From Roseinatronobacter bogoriensis DSM 18756 (GTDB taxonomy: Bacteria; Pseudomonadota; Alphaproteobacteria; Rhodobacterales; Rhodobacteraceae): 64,000 nucleotides of DNA. Of the stretch, positions 35,648-44,074 are shown in pieces. The notes beneath the pieces are model-generated. The model searched no databases and had not been told where the DNA came from. It saw only the letters and a program-made list of their open reading frames with translations. Position numbers and translations under genes: made by a program. Each line of letters starts with the position of its first letter. Position 1 is the first letter of the stretch. Location of the stretch: contig NZ_SORN01000008.1 in the NCBI RefSeq assembly GCF_004366635.1, positions 1 to 64,000 of the forward strand, in the 5' to 3' direction.

Positions 35648-36550
35648 ATGCCCCATACCCCTAATACTGGCAACTGGATCGGTCTGATCGCACTGGGTTT
35701 GATCTGGGGGGCCTCTTTTCCGGGGGTTACCATCGCGCTGGAGGGGTTTTCGCCTGTTTGGGTGGCGGCAGGGCGCATTCTGATCGGTGCGGTGACACTG
35801 TCCCTGATCGCAGTGGCTATGGGCGTAAAGCTGCGCATGTCCCCCGCAATCATGGCTTTTGCTGCCGGGATGGGGGTGCTGTCCAATGCGCTTCCCTTCT
35901 TTCTGCTAAGCTGGTCACAGCAACATGTCACATCGGGCTTTGCTGGCATCACCATGGCGGCGATTCCGCTTTTCGTGATCGGGCTGGCGCATTTTCTTGT
36001 GCAAGGCGAAACTTTGACGCGGCAGAAGGCCATTGGCTTTGTGCTAGGGCTTGTCGGCGTGGCGGTCCTGATCGGGCCGGGCGTGTTCGCGGCGTCAGGG
36101 TCAGAGTTTGAGGCCGCCGCAAGAGTGGGCTGTCTTGCGGCCGCGCTGAGTTATGCCGTCGGGGCGATCATAACCCGCCGCTGCCCCGACGTGCACCCTG
36201 TTGGCTTTGGCGTGCTGGCGCTTTGGGTGGCCAGTGCAATCATGCTGCCTGCCGCGTTGGTGACAGACGGTATGCCGCCGATGGTAGATATACGCCCGCT
36301 TCTGGCCTTGCTGTATCTGGGCCTTTTGCCAACGGGTTTTGCAACCTTGCTATTGGTAGGGATCATTCGCAGCGCTGGCCCAAGCTTCCTGTCGCAGGTC
36401 AATTACCATGTTCCGGTCTGGTCTGTTCTGCTGGGCGTCATCTTTCTGGCCGAAGATTTGCCGGGGCGTTTCATCCTGGCGCTGGCGATCATCATTGCCG
36501 GGCTGATGCTGGCGCGGCGCAAGGGGCTTCAAGCGCGCGCGCCTGCCTGA
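35648..36550 (+). CDS. EamA/DMT-family transporter
   Basis: 300 residues from MPHTPNTGNWIGLIALG; an earlier ATG at 35600 would add a non-membrane leader. Ten hydrophobic segments in two EamA halves; GLIWGASFPGVTIALEGF starts the first. The positive end RRKGLQARAPA fits a cytoplasmic C-terminus. Exporter of metabolites or amino acids in the inner membrane; substrate unknown. Gap of 12 bases to the SRAP gene. Confidence 0.88.
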   Translation: MPHTPNTGNWIGLIALGLIWGASFPGVTIALEGFSPVWVAAGRILIGAVTLSLIAVAMGVKLRMSPAIMAFAAGMGVLSNALPFFLLSWSQQHVTSGFAGITMAAIPLFVIGLAHFLVQGETLTRQKAIGFVLGLVGVAVLIGPGVFAASGSEFEAAARVGCLAAALSYAVGAIITRRCPDVHPVGFGVLALWVASAIMLPAALVTDGMPPMVDIRPLLALLYLGLLPTGFATLLLVGIIRSAGPSFLSQVNYHVPVWSVLLGVIFLAEDLPGRFILALAIIIAGLMLARRKGLQARAPA

Positions 36551-36562
36551 TAGTTTCGTCCC

Positions 36563-37234
36563 ATGTGCGGACGATTTGCTATCACCTTGCCAGATGCCGC
36601 TATGGCCCGCGCCTTTCAGGCGCAGCCTGCCAATGACCTGCCGCCGGTGCCGCGGTTCAATATCTGCCCCACGCAGCCTGTAGCCACCGTCGTCAGCCGG
36701 GACGGCGCGCGGCATCTGGGCCCGATGCGCTGGGGCTTCTTGCCGCATTGGTACAAGACGGAAACTGACGGCCCGCTGCTGATCAATGCGCGTGCTGAAA
36801 CGATTGCCAATAAACCCGCCTTTGCCGATGCTGCCCGAACCCGGCGCTGCCTGATCCCGGCGACTGGCTTTTATGAATGGACGAAAGGGGCGGATGGCGC
36901 GCGCCTGCCGTGGTATATTCGCCCTGCACAAGGCGATCTGCTGGCCTTTGCCGGTATCTGGCAGGTCTGGGAGCAAGGCGACCGGCGTCTTGTCACCTGC
37001 GCGATCGTGACCTGTGCCGCGAACAGCCAGATGGCCAAGCTTCACCATCGTATGCCAGTGATCCTGTCGCAGGCAGACTGGCCACTCTGGCTGGGCGAGG
37101 CGGGACATGGCGCAGCAACGCTGATGCGTGCCGCGCCAGATGACACCCTTGAAGCGCATCGCGTGTCCCCAGCCGTCAACTCCAACCGCGCCGAAGGGGC
37201 TGAACTGATTGAACCACTGGACGCGGAACGATAG
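36563..37234 (+). CDS. SRAP-domain protein (YedK/HMCES)
   Basis: 223 residues. MCGRFAITL exposes Cys2, which links covalently to abasic sites in single-stranded DNA. The active-site Asn and Glu are in LLINARAETIANKPAF and ATGFYEWTKG; the late His is in KLHHRMPVIL. Protects stalled forks. Located 12 bases after the EamA gene but not linked by function. Confidence 0.93.
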   Translation: MCGRFAITLPDAAMARAFQAQPANDLPPVPRFNICPTQPVATVVSRDGARHLGPMRWGFLPHWYKTETDGPLLINARAETIANKPAFADAARTRRCLIPATGFYEWTKGADGARLPWYIRPAQGDLLAFAGIWQVWEQGDRRLVTCAIVTCAANSQMAKLHHRMPVILSQADWPLWLGEAGHGAATLMRAAPDDTLEAHRVSPAVNSNRAEGAELIEPLDAER

Positions 37235-37341
37235 CGGCTTGGGTTGAAAAACAGTGGCGCCGAGCCCCTGTCCCGCGCTACATCTGCTTCATGGTAGTGT
37301 CGCATGAGGCGCATACCGACTGCGCCGGGACAATCTGAGCA

Positions 37342-39135
37342 ATGACACGATACGCCCCACAGCTTCAGTTAGGCCTGATCCTGGCAATCTTGCTGCTGGC
37401 CTTCTGGCTAAGCGCGGATTTTCAGCAAATCGCTGCGGGTGTTGCGATCTTTCTTCTGGGCATGGTCATGCTGGAAGATGGTTTCAAGGCGCTGGGCGGT
37501 TCGGTGCTGGAGCAAATATTGGCGCGTGCCACGGGCACCTTGCCGCGCGCGATGGGGTTTGGCGTTCTGGCCACAGCGGTGACGCAATCCAGCTCGCTTG
37601 TCTCGGTCATCTCCATCTCGTTTCTCAGTGCCGGGCTGATCAGCCTGCAAGCCGGGATGGGCATTATCTTCGGGGCCAATCTGGGCACCACCACAGGGGC
37701 ATGGCTGATTGCCGGGGTCGGCCTGAAGGTGGATATTGCGCGCTATGCCATGCCGATGCTGGCAATTGGGGCCGTGCTGATGTTTCAGCGTTCTCCGACG
37801 GTGCGGGGGGCAGGGCAGGTGGTGCTGGGCATTGGCCTGATCTTTCTGGGGATTGCCTTTATCAAGGACGGGTTTGATGCCTTCAGCGCCCGCTTTGACC
37901 TTAGCCAGCTTGCATTGGGCGGGCTGGTGGGGCTGGCTGTTTACACCTTGCTGGGGGCTGCGGCCACGGTTGTCATGCAATCCAGCCATGCCACAATGCT
38001 GTTGGTCATCACCGCGCTGGCGACAGGTCAGATCACCTATGACAACGCGCTTGCGGTTGCGATTGGTGCAAATATCGGCACCACAGTGACAGCGCTGATC
38101 GGGGCCGCGTCGGCCAATTATCAGGGCAAGCGGCTGGCCTTGGGGCATCTGATCTTCAATTTTGCCACAGCGCTTGCGGCGCTGATCCTCATCGTGCCCC
38201 TGCGACTGACGGTGGACCAGATCAGCGATATGCTTGGCATAAGGGCGGATGATTTCGCGCTGCGGCTGGCGGTGTTTCACACGCTGTTCAACCTGTTGGG
38301 CCTTGTCATCATGGTGCCGCTGATGGCGCGCTTACTCAGGTTTCTTGAGCGCCGTATCGCCGCGCCCGCCCCAAGCATCAGCAAGCCCCGTTTCATCAAC
38401 CAGACCCTGGGCGATTTTCCGGCACCCATTCTGACAGCGCTGAGCAACGAATTACGACATCTGTACGAAAATGCGGCAAGGCTGATCTGCGAAGGGTTGA
38501 ACCTTCGGCTGGAGGATCTGACCCAGTCAAAGGATATTGCCGTGACGATCGCGCGGTCCAATGACCCGATCAAACTGGATTTCGAGCGCCGCTACGAAGA
38601 CAAGGTCAAGTCTTTGCATTCTGCGATCCTTGAATTTACAGCGCAAAAAGCCACACTCGCTTTGCCATCTGATGCTGTGATGCGTTTGCAGGAATTGCGC
38701 GATGCAGCAGGTTTTGTGGTGCGCGCGGTCAAGGCGATCAAGCATATGCGCGACAATACGCAGCGGTTTACCACTGCCCCACATGGCGAGATTACAGGTC
38801 TGTACGACAATCTGCGCCGCGATATCGCGCAAATCCTTGTCGAGATAGAGCGACTGGAGGCAACCGCCCCAGAGGCGCGCACTTCGCTGTGGATGGAAGA
38901 GGAACGCGCAGCGCTGGATCATGAGGCGCGCGAGGTCGTCCAGAATGTAGAGCGCGCGTTGCAAACCCGCCGGATATCGGCCGCGGACGCCACATCCTGC
39001 CTGAATGACTCGGGCTATGCGTTTGAGGCGATGCGCGCGCTACTGGATGCAGCACAACTGCTCTATCGCCCCCAAGATGCAGCCGAAGCAGAGATAGAGC
39101 GCTTGCTGGAATTGGATAAAGATGATCAGGTTTAA
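37342..39135 (+). CDS. Na+/phosphate cotransporter family protein with PhoU-like tail
   Basis: 597 residues. Two inverted QSS repeats: TAVTQSSSLVSVISISFLS and ATVVMQSSHATMLLVITAL, the substrate region of NptA-type Na/Pi cotransporters. Eight or so membrane helices end near 330; the remainder is a helical PhoU-like cytoplasmic domain (about 350-590). Moves phosphate out or in with sodium. Start after a 107-base gap, with weak SD. The small basic protein at 39210 follows. Confidence 0.9.
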   Translation: MTRYAPQLQLGLILAILLLAFWLSADFQQIAAGVAIFLLGMVMLEDGFKALGGSVLEQILARATGTLPRAMGFGVLATAVTQSSSLVSVISISFLSAGLISLQAGMGIIFGANLGTTTGAWLIAGVGLKVDIARYAMPMLAIGAVLMFQRSPTVRGAGQVVLGIGLIFLGIAFIKDGFDAFSARFDLSQLALGGLVGLAVYTLLGAAATVVMQSSHATMLLVITALATGQITYDNALAVAIGANIGTTVTALIGAASANYQGKRLALGHLIFNFATALAALILIVPLRLTVDQISDMLGIRADDFALRLAVFHTLFNLLGLVIMVPLMARLLRFLERRIAAPAPSISKPRFINQTLGDFPAPILTALSNELRHLYENAARLICEGLNLRLEDLTQSKDIAVTIARSNDPIKLDFERRYEDKVKSLHSAILEFTAQKATLALPSDAVMRLQELRDAAGFVVRAVKAIKHMRDNTQRFTTAPHGEITGLYDNLRRDIAQILVEIERLEATAPEARTSLWMEEERAALDHEAREVVQNVERALQTRRISAADATSCLNDSGYAFEAMRALLDAAQLLYRPQDAAEAEIERLLELDKDDQV

Positions 39136-39209
39136 GCACCAATGCAGGCTGTGTCATGAAACCGACACAGATTATGTGAACCCTGTCGCTGTCTGAACTG
39201 GAGCGCGCG

Positions 39210-39494
39210 ATGGCATATGAGAAGCTTTCTGAGAAACTGGAAAAGTATCTCGCACGGGTGAAAGCGGGCAAAGCTTCCAAGATCAAGCCGCGCGATGTTG
39301 AGAAGGTCATTGCGAAGTTGCGCGCGCGTCGTGCGGAATTGTTGGACGCAGTCGAGAAAACGCCAGCGAAAGCCGAACGCCTGAACCAAAAGCTGCATAT
39401 GGCAGATGACCTTATCGCGCGGGCAGAATGGTTGCTGGGAGAGTTGCATCCCGACGCGCCGTATCAACCACCCACCCCAGAGCGGCCGGATTGA
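39210..39494 (+). CDS. Conserved small coiled-coil protein, function unknown
   Basis: 94 residues, largely helical and Lys/Arg/Glu-rich (EKLSEKLEKYLARVKAGKASK), ending in a Pro-rich tail. I do not recognise it. It may bind nucleic acid or simply form a coiled coil. It lies between the phosphate transporter and argE, with weak SD (GGAGCG). Confidence 0.6.
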   Translation: MAYEKLSEKLEKYLARVKAGKASKIKPRDVEKVIAKLRARRAELLDAVEKTPAKAERLNQKLHMADDLIARAEWLLGELHPDAPYQPPTPERPD

Positions 39495-39549
39495 CGTGAC
39501 AATGCCATCCGGTTAGCCATTCATCTGCAACGCGATAAGGGGGCACTGG

Positions 39550-40740
39550 ATGGACAAGACAACCGATACCGACAGGTTAGCGCATTGCAAGACCCTGTTG
39601 GCAGAGTTGATCGCCTTTCCTACAGTGTCTTCAGAGGGCAATCGTGCCCTGACCGAGTATCTGGCTGCGCATCTGCACGACATCGGTGCCAAGGTCTGGA
39701 CAGAGCCGGACGCTACTGGCGACAAGCTGAATCTCTTCGCAACGATCGGTCCAGATTGTGACGGCGGGGTGATCTTGTCGGGCCATACTGACGTGGTGCC
39801 TGTGACAGACCAACCCTGGAGCAGCGACCCTTTTGAGATGTCAGAACGTGACGGCCGCTTATTCGGACGCGGCACATGCGACATGAAAGGGTTTGTGGCC
39901 GCTTGCGTGACCATGGCGCCCGAATTCGTACGCCGGAAGCTAAAGGTCCCGATTCATTTCGCCTTTACCTATGACGAAGAAATCGGCTGCTTTGGTGCGC
40001 AGGCCCTCACTGCATCGCTGCTACGTCGCGGCATAAAACCTGCTGCCGCGATCATTGGAGAGCCGTCATCGATGAAGGTGATCGACGGGCACAAGGGCTG
40101 CTTCGAATATACAACCTGGTTCACGGGGCTGGAAGGGCATGGTTCTGCCCCGGATCGGGGGGTGAATGCTATCGAATATGCTGCGCGCTACATGATGAAG
40201 CTTGTCGAGCTGCGCGAGGCGCTGAAGGCGCGCGCACCCGAAAACTGCCCCTTTGACCCTCCGCATACCACCATAAACATGGGGATGCTGACAGGTGGGG
40301 TGGCGCATAATGTCATTCCGGGCAAGGCGCGTCTGGATTGGGAAATGCGCCCCGTGCAGCCAGCGGATGCGGCGTTTGTGAAGGCGGAACTTGAACAGTT
40401 GGTGCAGGGCGAATTATTGCCGGAGATGCGCAAGAAGCATTCCGCGGCCGATATCTGTACCGATATTGTTGCCGAAGTTGCTGGCCTGCTGCCGGAACAC
40501 AAAAACCCCGCGCGCGATCTTGTCATGGCCGTGACCGGTGAAAATGACGCGGGTCTGGTCCCATTCGGCACCGAGGCCGGGCTGTTTCAAAGCATCTCGA
40601 TACCGTCTGTGATTTGTGGTCCGGGCTCTATCGCTCAGGCACATAAGCCGGATGAATATCTTGATGTGGCGCAGCTTTCACTTTGTCTGAAAATGCTGGG
40701 CCGTCTGGGCCAGAGGCTGGAAACTGGCCCCTTGATGTGA
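39550..40740 (+). CDS. argE: Acetylornithine deacetylase
   Basis: 396 residues of the M20 metallohydrolase family. Metal ligands are in LSGHTDVVPV, RGTCDMKGF and YDEEIGCFGA; catalytic Glu is in the last. The C-terminal FGTEAGLFQSISIPSVICGP completes the zinc site. Removes acetate from N-acetylornithine. The alternative, succinyl-diaminopimelate desuccinylase, is less likely from GTEAG and the length. SD AAGGGGG. argB is 18 kb away on the other strand. Confidence 0.92.
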   Translation: MDKTTDTDRLAHCKTLLAELIAFPTVSSEGNRALTEYLAAHLHDIGAKVWTEPDATGDKLNLFATIGPDCDGGVILSGHTDVVPVTDQPWSSDPFEMSERDGRLFGRGTCDMKGFVAACVTMAPEFVRRKLKVPIHFAFTYDEEIGCFGAQALTASLLRRGIKPAAAIIGEPSSMKVIDGHKGCFEYTTWFTGLEGHGSAPDRGVNAIEYAARYMMKLVELREALKARAPENCPFDPPHTTINMGMLTGGVAHNVIPGKARLDWEMRPVQPADAAFVKAELEQLVQGELLPEMRKKHSAADICTDIVAEVAGLLPEHKNPARDLVMAVTGENDAGLVPFGTEAGLFQSISIPSVICGPGSIAQAHKPDEYLDVAQLSLCLKMLGRLGQRLETGPLM

Positions 40741-40755
40741 CGCCGCAGATGCAGG

Positions 40756-41604
40756 CTAGATATCCTCTACATTCAGCCTGCGCCCCAAAGCGCGCCCGAC
40801 ATCAAGAGAAATTCCGTTGAACAAGCTCTCGAACGCCCGAAACATGGCGCGGTTGAAGGCCTGTGCCAGCGGCGTCGAGACATAGGCGATATAGGCTGCC
40901 AACTCGTCGTCATTCAATGGCTTGTAAGCCATCATGAAGTAGGATTCGATCCAGTCTTCTATATCGGCACGGATTTCGGGTTCTTGTGCCCAGACCAGAA
41001 ACAGAAGTTGCTCCGCATCCAGACCGTTCACTGCGTTTTCTGCCATCATGCCCTGATAGTAGGCAAAGCTGGTGTTCAGCCCCAGCGAAACATTCAGCTC
41101 CACCAGATCATTCGCCTCCACGCGTTCGCGGACCATTTCAAGGCGGTCTGCAGCGACGGTACCGGGCTGCGCCTCGCGTGCCTCGTGAAGTGCCAGGCGC
41201 GCGATCTCGTCAACCTCGTCATCCAGCAGCGCATCACGCGCAGAGACTTCAAGCCGCAAAACCCGCTTGCCAAGGTCGGTTTGCGCGAATTCGAGCGCAT
41301 CGCGCAACACCTCGGGGGTTGCTGCCATTTCTGCCATCAGGCTGTCCAGAAACGCATCATGCATGGTGTGTCGGTCATAAATCCTCGCGACATCGCGCTC
41401 AAAATCCGCCAAAGCGCGTCCTTCCAGTGGAACTGCGCCCTCTGCCAATACCGAACTGCGCCCCTCTGCGGCCATGATCTCGAATAACTCGGGCAAAAGA
41501 TAGGCGCGCGACAAATCTTCTGCCGCTGCAAAGCGGGCCAGTGACAGAAGGATAACCAAACTGGACAGCACTAGACGCGCAGTATGAAACAAAGAAGAGG
41601 GCAT
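40756..41604 (-). CDS. Secreted DUF2059-like protein
   Basis: 282 residues from ATG at 41604; the first 28 residues are a Sec signal peptide ending ARFAAAE. The mature part is all helical with repeated acidic and Leu-rich helices; residues 100-250 look like DUF2059, a domain of unknown role found in periplasmic proteins. FAYYQGMMAENAVNGL is the best-conserved looking part. It lies convergent to argE, 15 bases apart. Confidence 0.65.
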   Translation of the reverse strand: MPSSLFHTARLVLSSLVILLSLARFAAAEDLSRAYLLPELFEIMAAEGRSSVLAEGAVPLEGRALADFERDVARIYDRHTMHDAFLDSLMAEMAATPEVLRDALEFAQTDLGKRVLRLEVSARDALLDDEVDEIARLALHEAREAQPGTVAADRLEMVRERVEANDLVELNVSLGLNTSFAYYQGMMAENAVNGLDAEQLLFLVWAQEPEIRADIEDWIESYFMMAYKPLNDDELAAYIAYVSTPLAQAFNRAMFRAFESLFNGISLDVGRALGRRLNVEDI

Positions 41605-41804
41605 GATCAGATCCGGTTCTATTGACTTGATGAAATCATATTGAAACCCGGATGCCGATGCCAAACACTTTCACGCGCGCAGTGCACATGAGCCAGTTCT
41701 GTAGCGAGACTGTGCTTGTTTTTCGTATAGGCGCCAATATCTCGAACAACCCCCAGAATTTCCGCTTGCACGCCCAACCACAAGAGATTATCGACACGGC
41801 GGAT

Positions 41805-41894
41805 GGAGAGGTGCCGGAGTGGTCGAACGGGGCGGTCTCGAAAACCGTTGTCCCTTCACGGGGACCCAGGGTTCGAATCCCTGTCTCTCCGCCA
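41805..41894 (+). tRNA. tRNA-Ser (anticodon CGA)
   Basis: 90 bases with a long variable arm and encoded CCA. Acceptor GGAGAGG with TCTCTCC; anticodon loop CTCGAAA, anticodon CGA at 41839-41841. It is the insertion site of the element that follows; the T-arm and acceptor 3' half form attL. Confidence 0.97.
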
Positions 41895-41895
41895 A
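41880..41895 (+). repeat. attL, left attachment repeat in tRNA-Ser
   Basis: CCTGTCTCTCCGCCAA, identical to 59329-59344. It spans the 3' end of the tRNA, so the tRNA stays intact after integration. Confidence 0.85.
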
Positions 41896-42360
41896 TAAAT
41901 CCCACAAGTAGTTGTTTTATAAGGAAAATTTGTAAGGCAAGTTTTCCTACGTGTCATCCAGAGTGTATCACCGAAAACGCTTGAAATCACTTCCTGGCAA
42001 GACTGATGGGTCCGGTAATACCGGACGCTTCGACCCGGTCCGGGTTTCATAAAGCGCGCGTTCCGCGCATCATCTTTTTCTCTAACCGCCCAGCATCCGC
42101 GACCGTCCCGTTCAAGGGGCGAGCGCCGCGCGTTGCGCGTCGGTTGCGTCGGGGCCCGTGTCCTCGCCTCCGGCTGCGGGCCGCACCAGCCCCGCCTCAC
42201 CCCCTTGACCGAGCCGTTCGCGGTCGCGGGTCGGGCTGCGCCCTACCCCTCTGCTCCGCCGAAAACACGGGGTTTTCGCCAAATCAGTTGGTGGAGACGC
42301 CGCCCACAGGCGGAGGGGGCAAGGGGCCCGGACCGCCGGACCGGAGACAGGAGGCCACAG
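41896..42360 (+). other. Leader region before ardC, no gene supported
   Basis: 466 bases of high-GC DNA with small ORFs whose composition is not convincing. It contains a stem CGAAAAC/GTTTTCG (42260-42278) and Pro/Arg-rich open frames that look like chance. The SD of ardC (AGGAGG) is at the right end. Confidence 0.5.
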
Positions 42361-43260
42361 ATGGCTAAGATTCAGTTCGACGTGTATCAGGAAGTTGCAG
42401 ACGCGATCTTGGCAGAAATCGAGAAGGGGACGCCCCCGTGGCGTCAGCCGTGGAGCGGGGGGGCGGTGGCGGCCTTGCCTCAGAAATGGAACGGCGAGGA
42501 CTACTCGGGAATTAACGTGATCTTGCTATGGGCGACCGCAGCGGCGCGCGGATTCATGTCACCGCGCTGGATGACTTTTCGTCAGGCGCAGGAGCTTGGC
42601 GGCATGGTCAGAAAGGGCGAGAAATCTTCGACGTCTATCAAGTATGGCGTTTTTGAGCGGGTGAGCGAGGAAACCGGGTCACCCGAAGAGGTTCCCTATG
42701 CCCGGGCATACAGAGTTTTCAACGCCCAGCAGATCGACGGGCTGCCGAGCGAGTTTTACGCGCAGCCGGAACCAGCCCGGACCTTTGACACTGAAACCGA
42801 CGCACGGCTTGACGCGTGGCTCATGTCGCGGGGGGCCGATATCCGGACCAGCGACGAGCCGAGGGCCTACTACCACATGAAACTGGACCTGATCCACCTT
42901 CCCCGGGTCGAAAGTTTCTATTCGCCGACAGGTTACTACGCGACGGCGCTTCACGAGCTGATGCACTGGACCGGGCATCACACACGCCTTGCGCGGCTGG
43001 ACGAAGCCGGGGAGGTCAAGGGGCGGCGCGACTATGCCTTCGAAGAGCTGGTCGCGGAGCTCGGCGCTTGCATGGTGGGGGTGAAGCTGGGGATCGCTCC
43101 CGACTTCAGCCAGAGCGCGGCATATGTTGAGAGCTGGGCGAAGGTTCTGAAGGAGGACAAGCGCGCGATCTTCCGGGCCGCAGCGGCGGCACAGGCGGCG
43201 GCGGACTATGTCCGGCCTGAAGAGGCTGAGAACGCGGCGGAGGAATCTGAAGCCGCCTGA
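42361..43260 (+). CDS. ArdC-like antirestriction protein
   Basis: 299 residues. The N-terminal domain (KGTPPWRQPWSGG, then GINVILLWATAAARGF) is the ssDNA-binding part of ArdC; the C-terminal zincin-like domain has HELMH (His198, Glu199, His202) in ALHELMHWTGHHTRL. In plasmids such proteins protect incoming DNA from host restriction. AGGAGG ten bases before the ATG supports this start. First gene of the element after tRNA-Ser. The Ala/Glu-rich end (last 25 residues) is variable. Confidence 0.9.
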   Translation: MAKIQFDVYQEVADAILAEIEKGTPPWRQPWSGGAVAALPQKWNGEDYSGINVILLWATAAARGFMSPRWMTFRQAQELGGMVRKGEKSSTSIKYGVFERVSEETGSPEEVPYARAYRVFNAQQIDGLPSEFYAQPEPARTFDTETDARLDAWLMSRGADIRTSDEPRAYYHMKLDLIHLPRVESFYSPTGYYATALHELMHWTGHHTRLARLDEAGEVKGRRDYAFEELVAELGACMVGVKLGIAPDFSQSAAYVESWAKVLKEDKRAIFRAAAAAQAAADYVRPEEAENAAEESEAA

Positions 43261-44074
43261 ACGGTGAAGGGGGCGCGGCCTTGGGGGTCGCGCCTTACCT
43301 CGAAGGCCGCGCCGCCAGTCAGCGAGGGAGTGGACCGTATGGGGTCAACGAGGCATCAAGCAGAATATGCGGAGCCCCGCGATTGCGGGGCCCGGTCCGG
43401 ATGAGGCGGGGCTGGTGCGCCGCGATACTATGCCGATCCGGCCCTGTCGCTCCCGGTCACCGGGAGCGACCAGCGTGCGCCGCTGGACCACTCTCATAGA
43501 GGAAGGGAATTTGGGGAAAGGTTAGCGACCAGATACCCATCACACACCGACTTCTTCGGTGAAAAAAGGGTGAGGGAGTGAGGGAAGTGAGGCAACTTCC
43601 CATACTTCTTTTGAAGGTATCTTAGCTACTGCTTCATAGGGGTTTAGTGTTCTAGAGAGATGTTAACGAAAGTGCGTCACTTCCCTCACTCCCTCACCAG
43701 GGGCGGGTCGTTATAGGGTTTGAACCCATCCGATTATTCTATGATTTCTTCGCCAAAGCGTAGCCGCTGGCTCATGGTTCATTGATGAATTCGCCGATAG
43801 GCGTCTCGTGCGCCCGTGCGTGTCTCGTCCCTGATCGGATCCGGGCCACGTCCACACGGTCGACTCCGTTATGGATCAATGCAACTCGACTGGCTAAACA
43901 ATCCGTAGGAAATGTTTTTTCCGTGATTGTGGGCGAAGAACAGGATCGGTTCCAGCCTGCGCCGTTGAGGCAGAGACCGCAGTGGTGTATCACTTGGGGA
44001 AAGGGCTGCGGGCTTGCCTCGCCAGCTATGAGCCGACCGGGCGGAGCATACGCCCCAAGAAGACGGGACAGGGC
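43261..44074. other. 814-base gap with hairpins and iterons
   Basis: Between ardC and the methylase. GCCCCGC/GCGGGGC (43374-43391) and a 10-bp stem GTCGCTCCCG/CGGGAGCGAC with loop GTCAC (43446-43470) follow ardC and may end its transcript. The inverted iteron array is at 43569-43698. Overlapping ORFs on both strands near 43780-44070 are not convincing. Confidence 0.6.
43569..43698. repeat. 22-bp inverted repeat of GTGAGGG iterons
   Basis: Left arm (43569-43590) contains GTGAGGGA, GTGAGGGAA and GTGAGG in a row. The right arm (43677-43698) is its perfect reverse complement. The 86-base spacer is AT-richer (includes TTCTTTTGAAGG and GTTAACG). The pattern suits a replication origin, partition site or operator; no binding protein can be assigned. 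Confidence 0.75.

Noticed and set aside
42006..42368. Plus ORFs in the ardC leader
   Set aside because: Pro/Arg-rich, no SD, no resemblance; they run into ardC in a different frame or as an extension without support.
43569..43698. CRISPR array
   Set aside because: Repeats are 8-9 bases, adjacent and mirrored, without spacers or cas genes.
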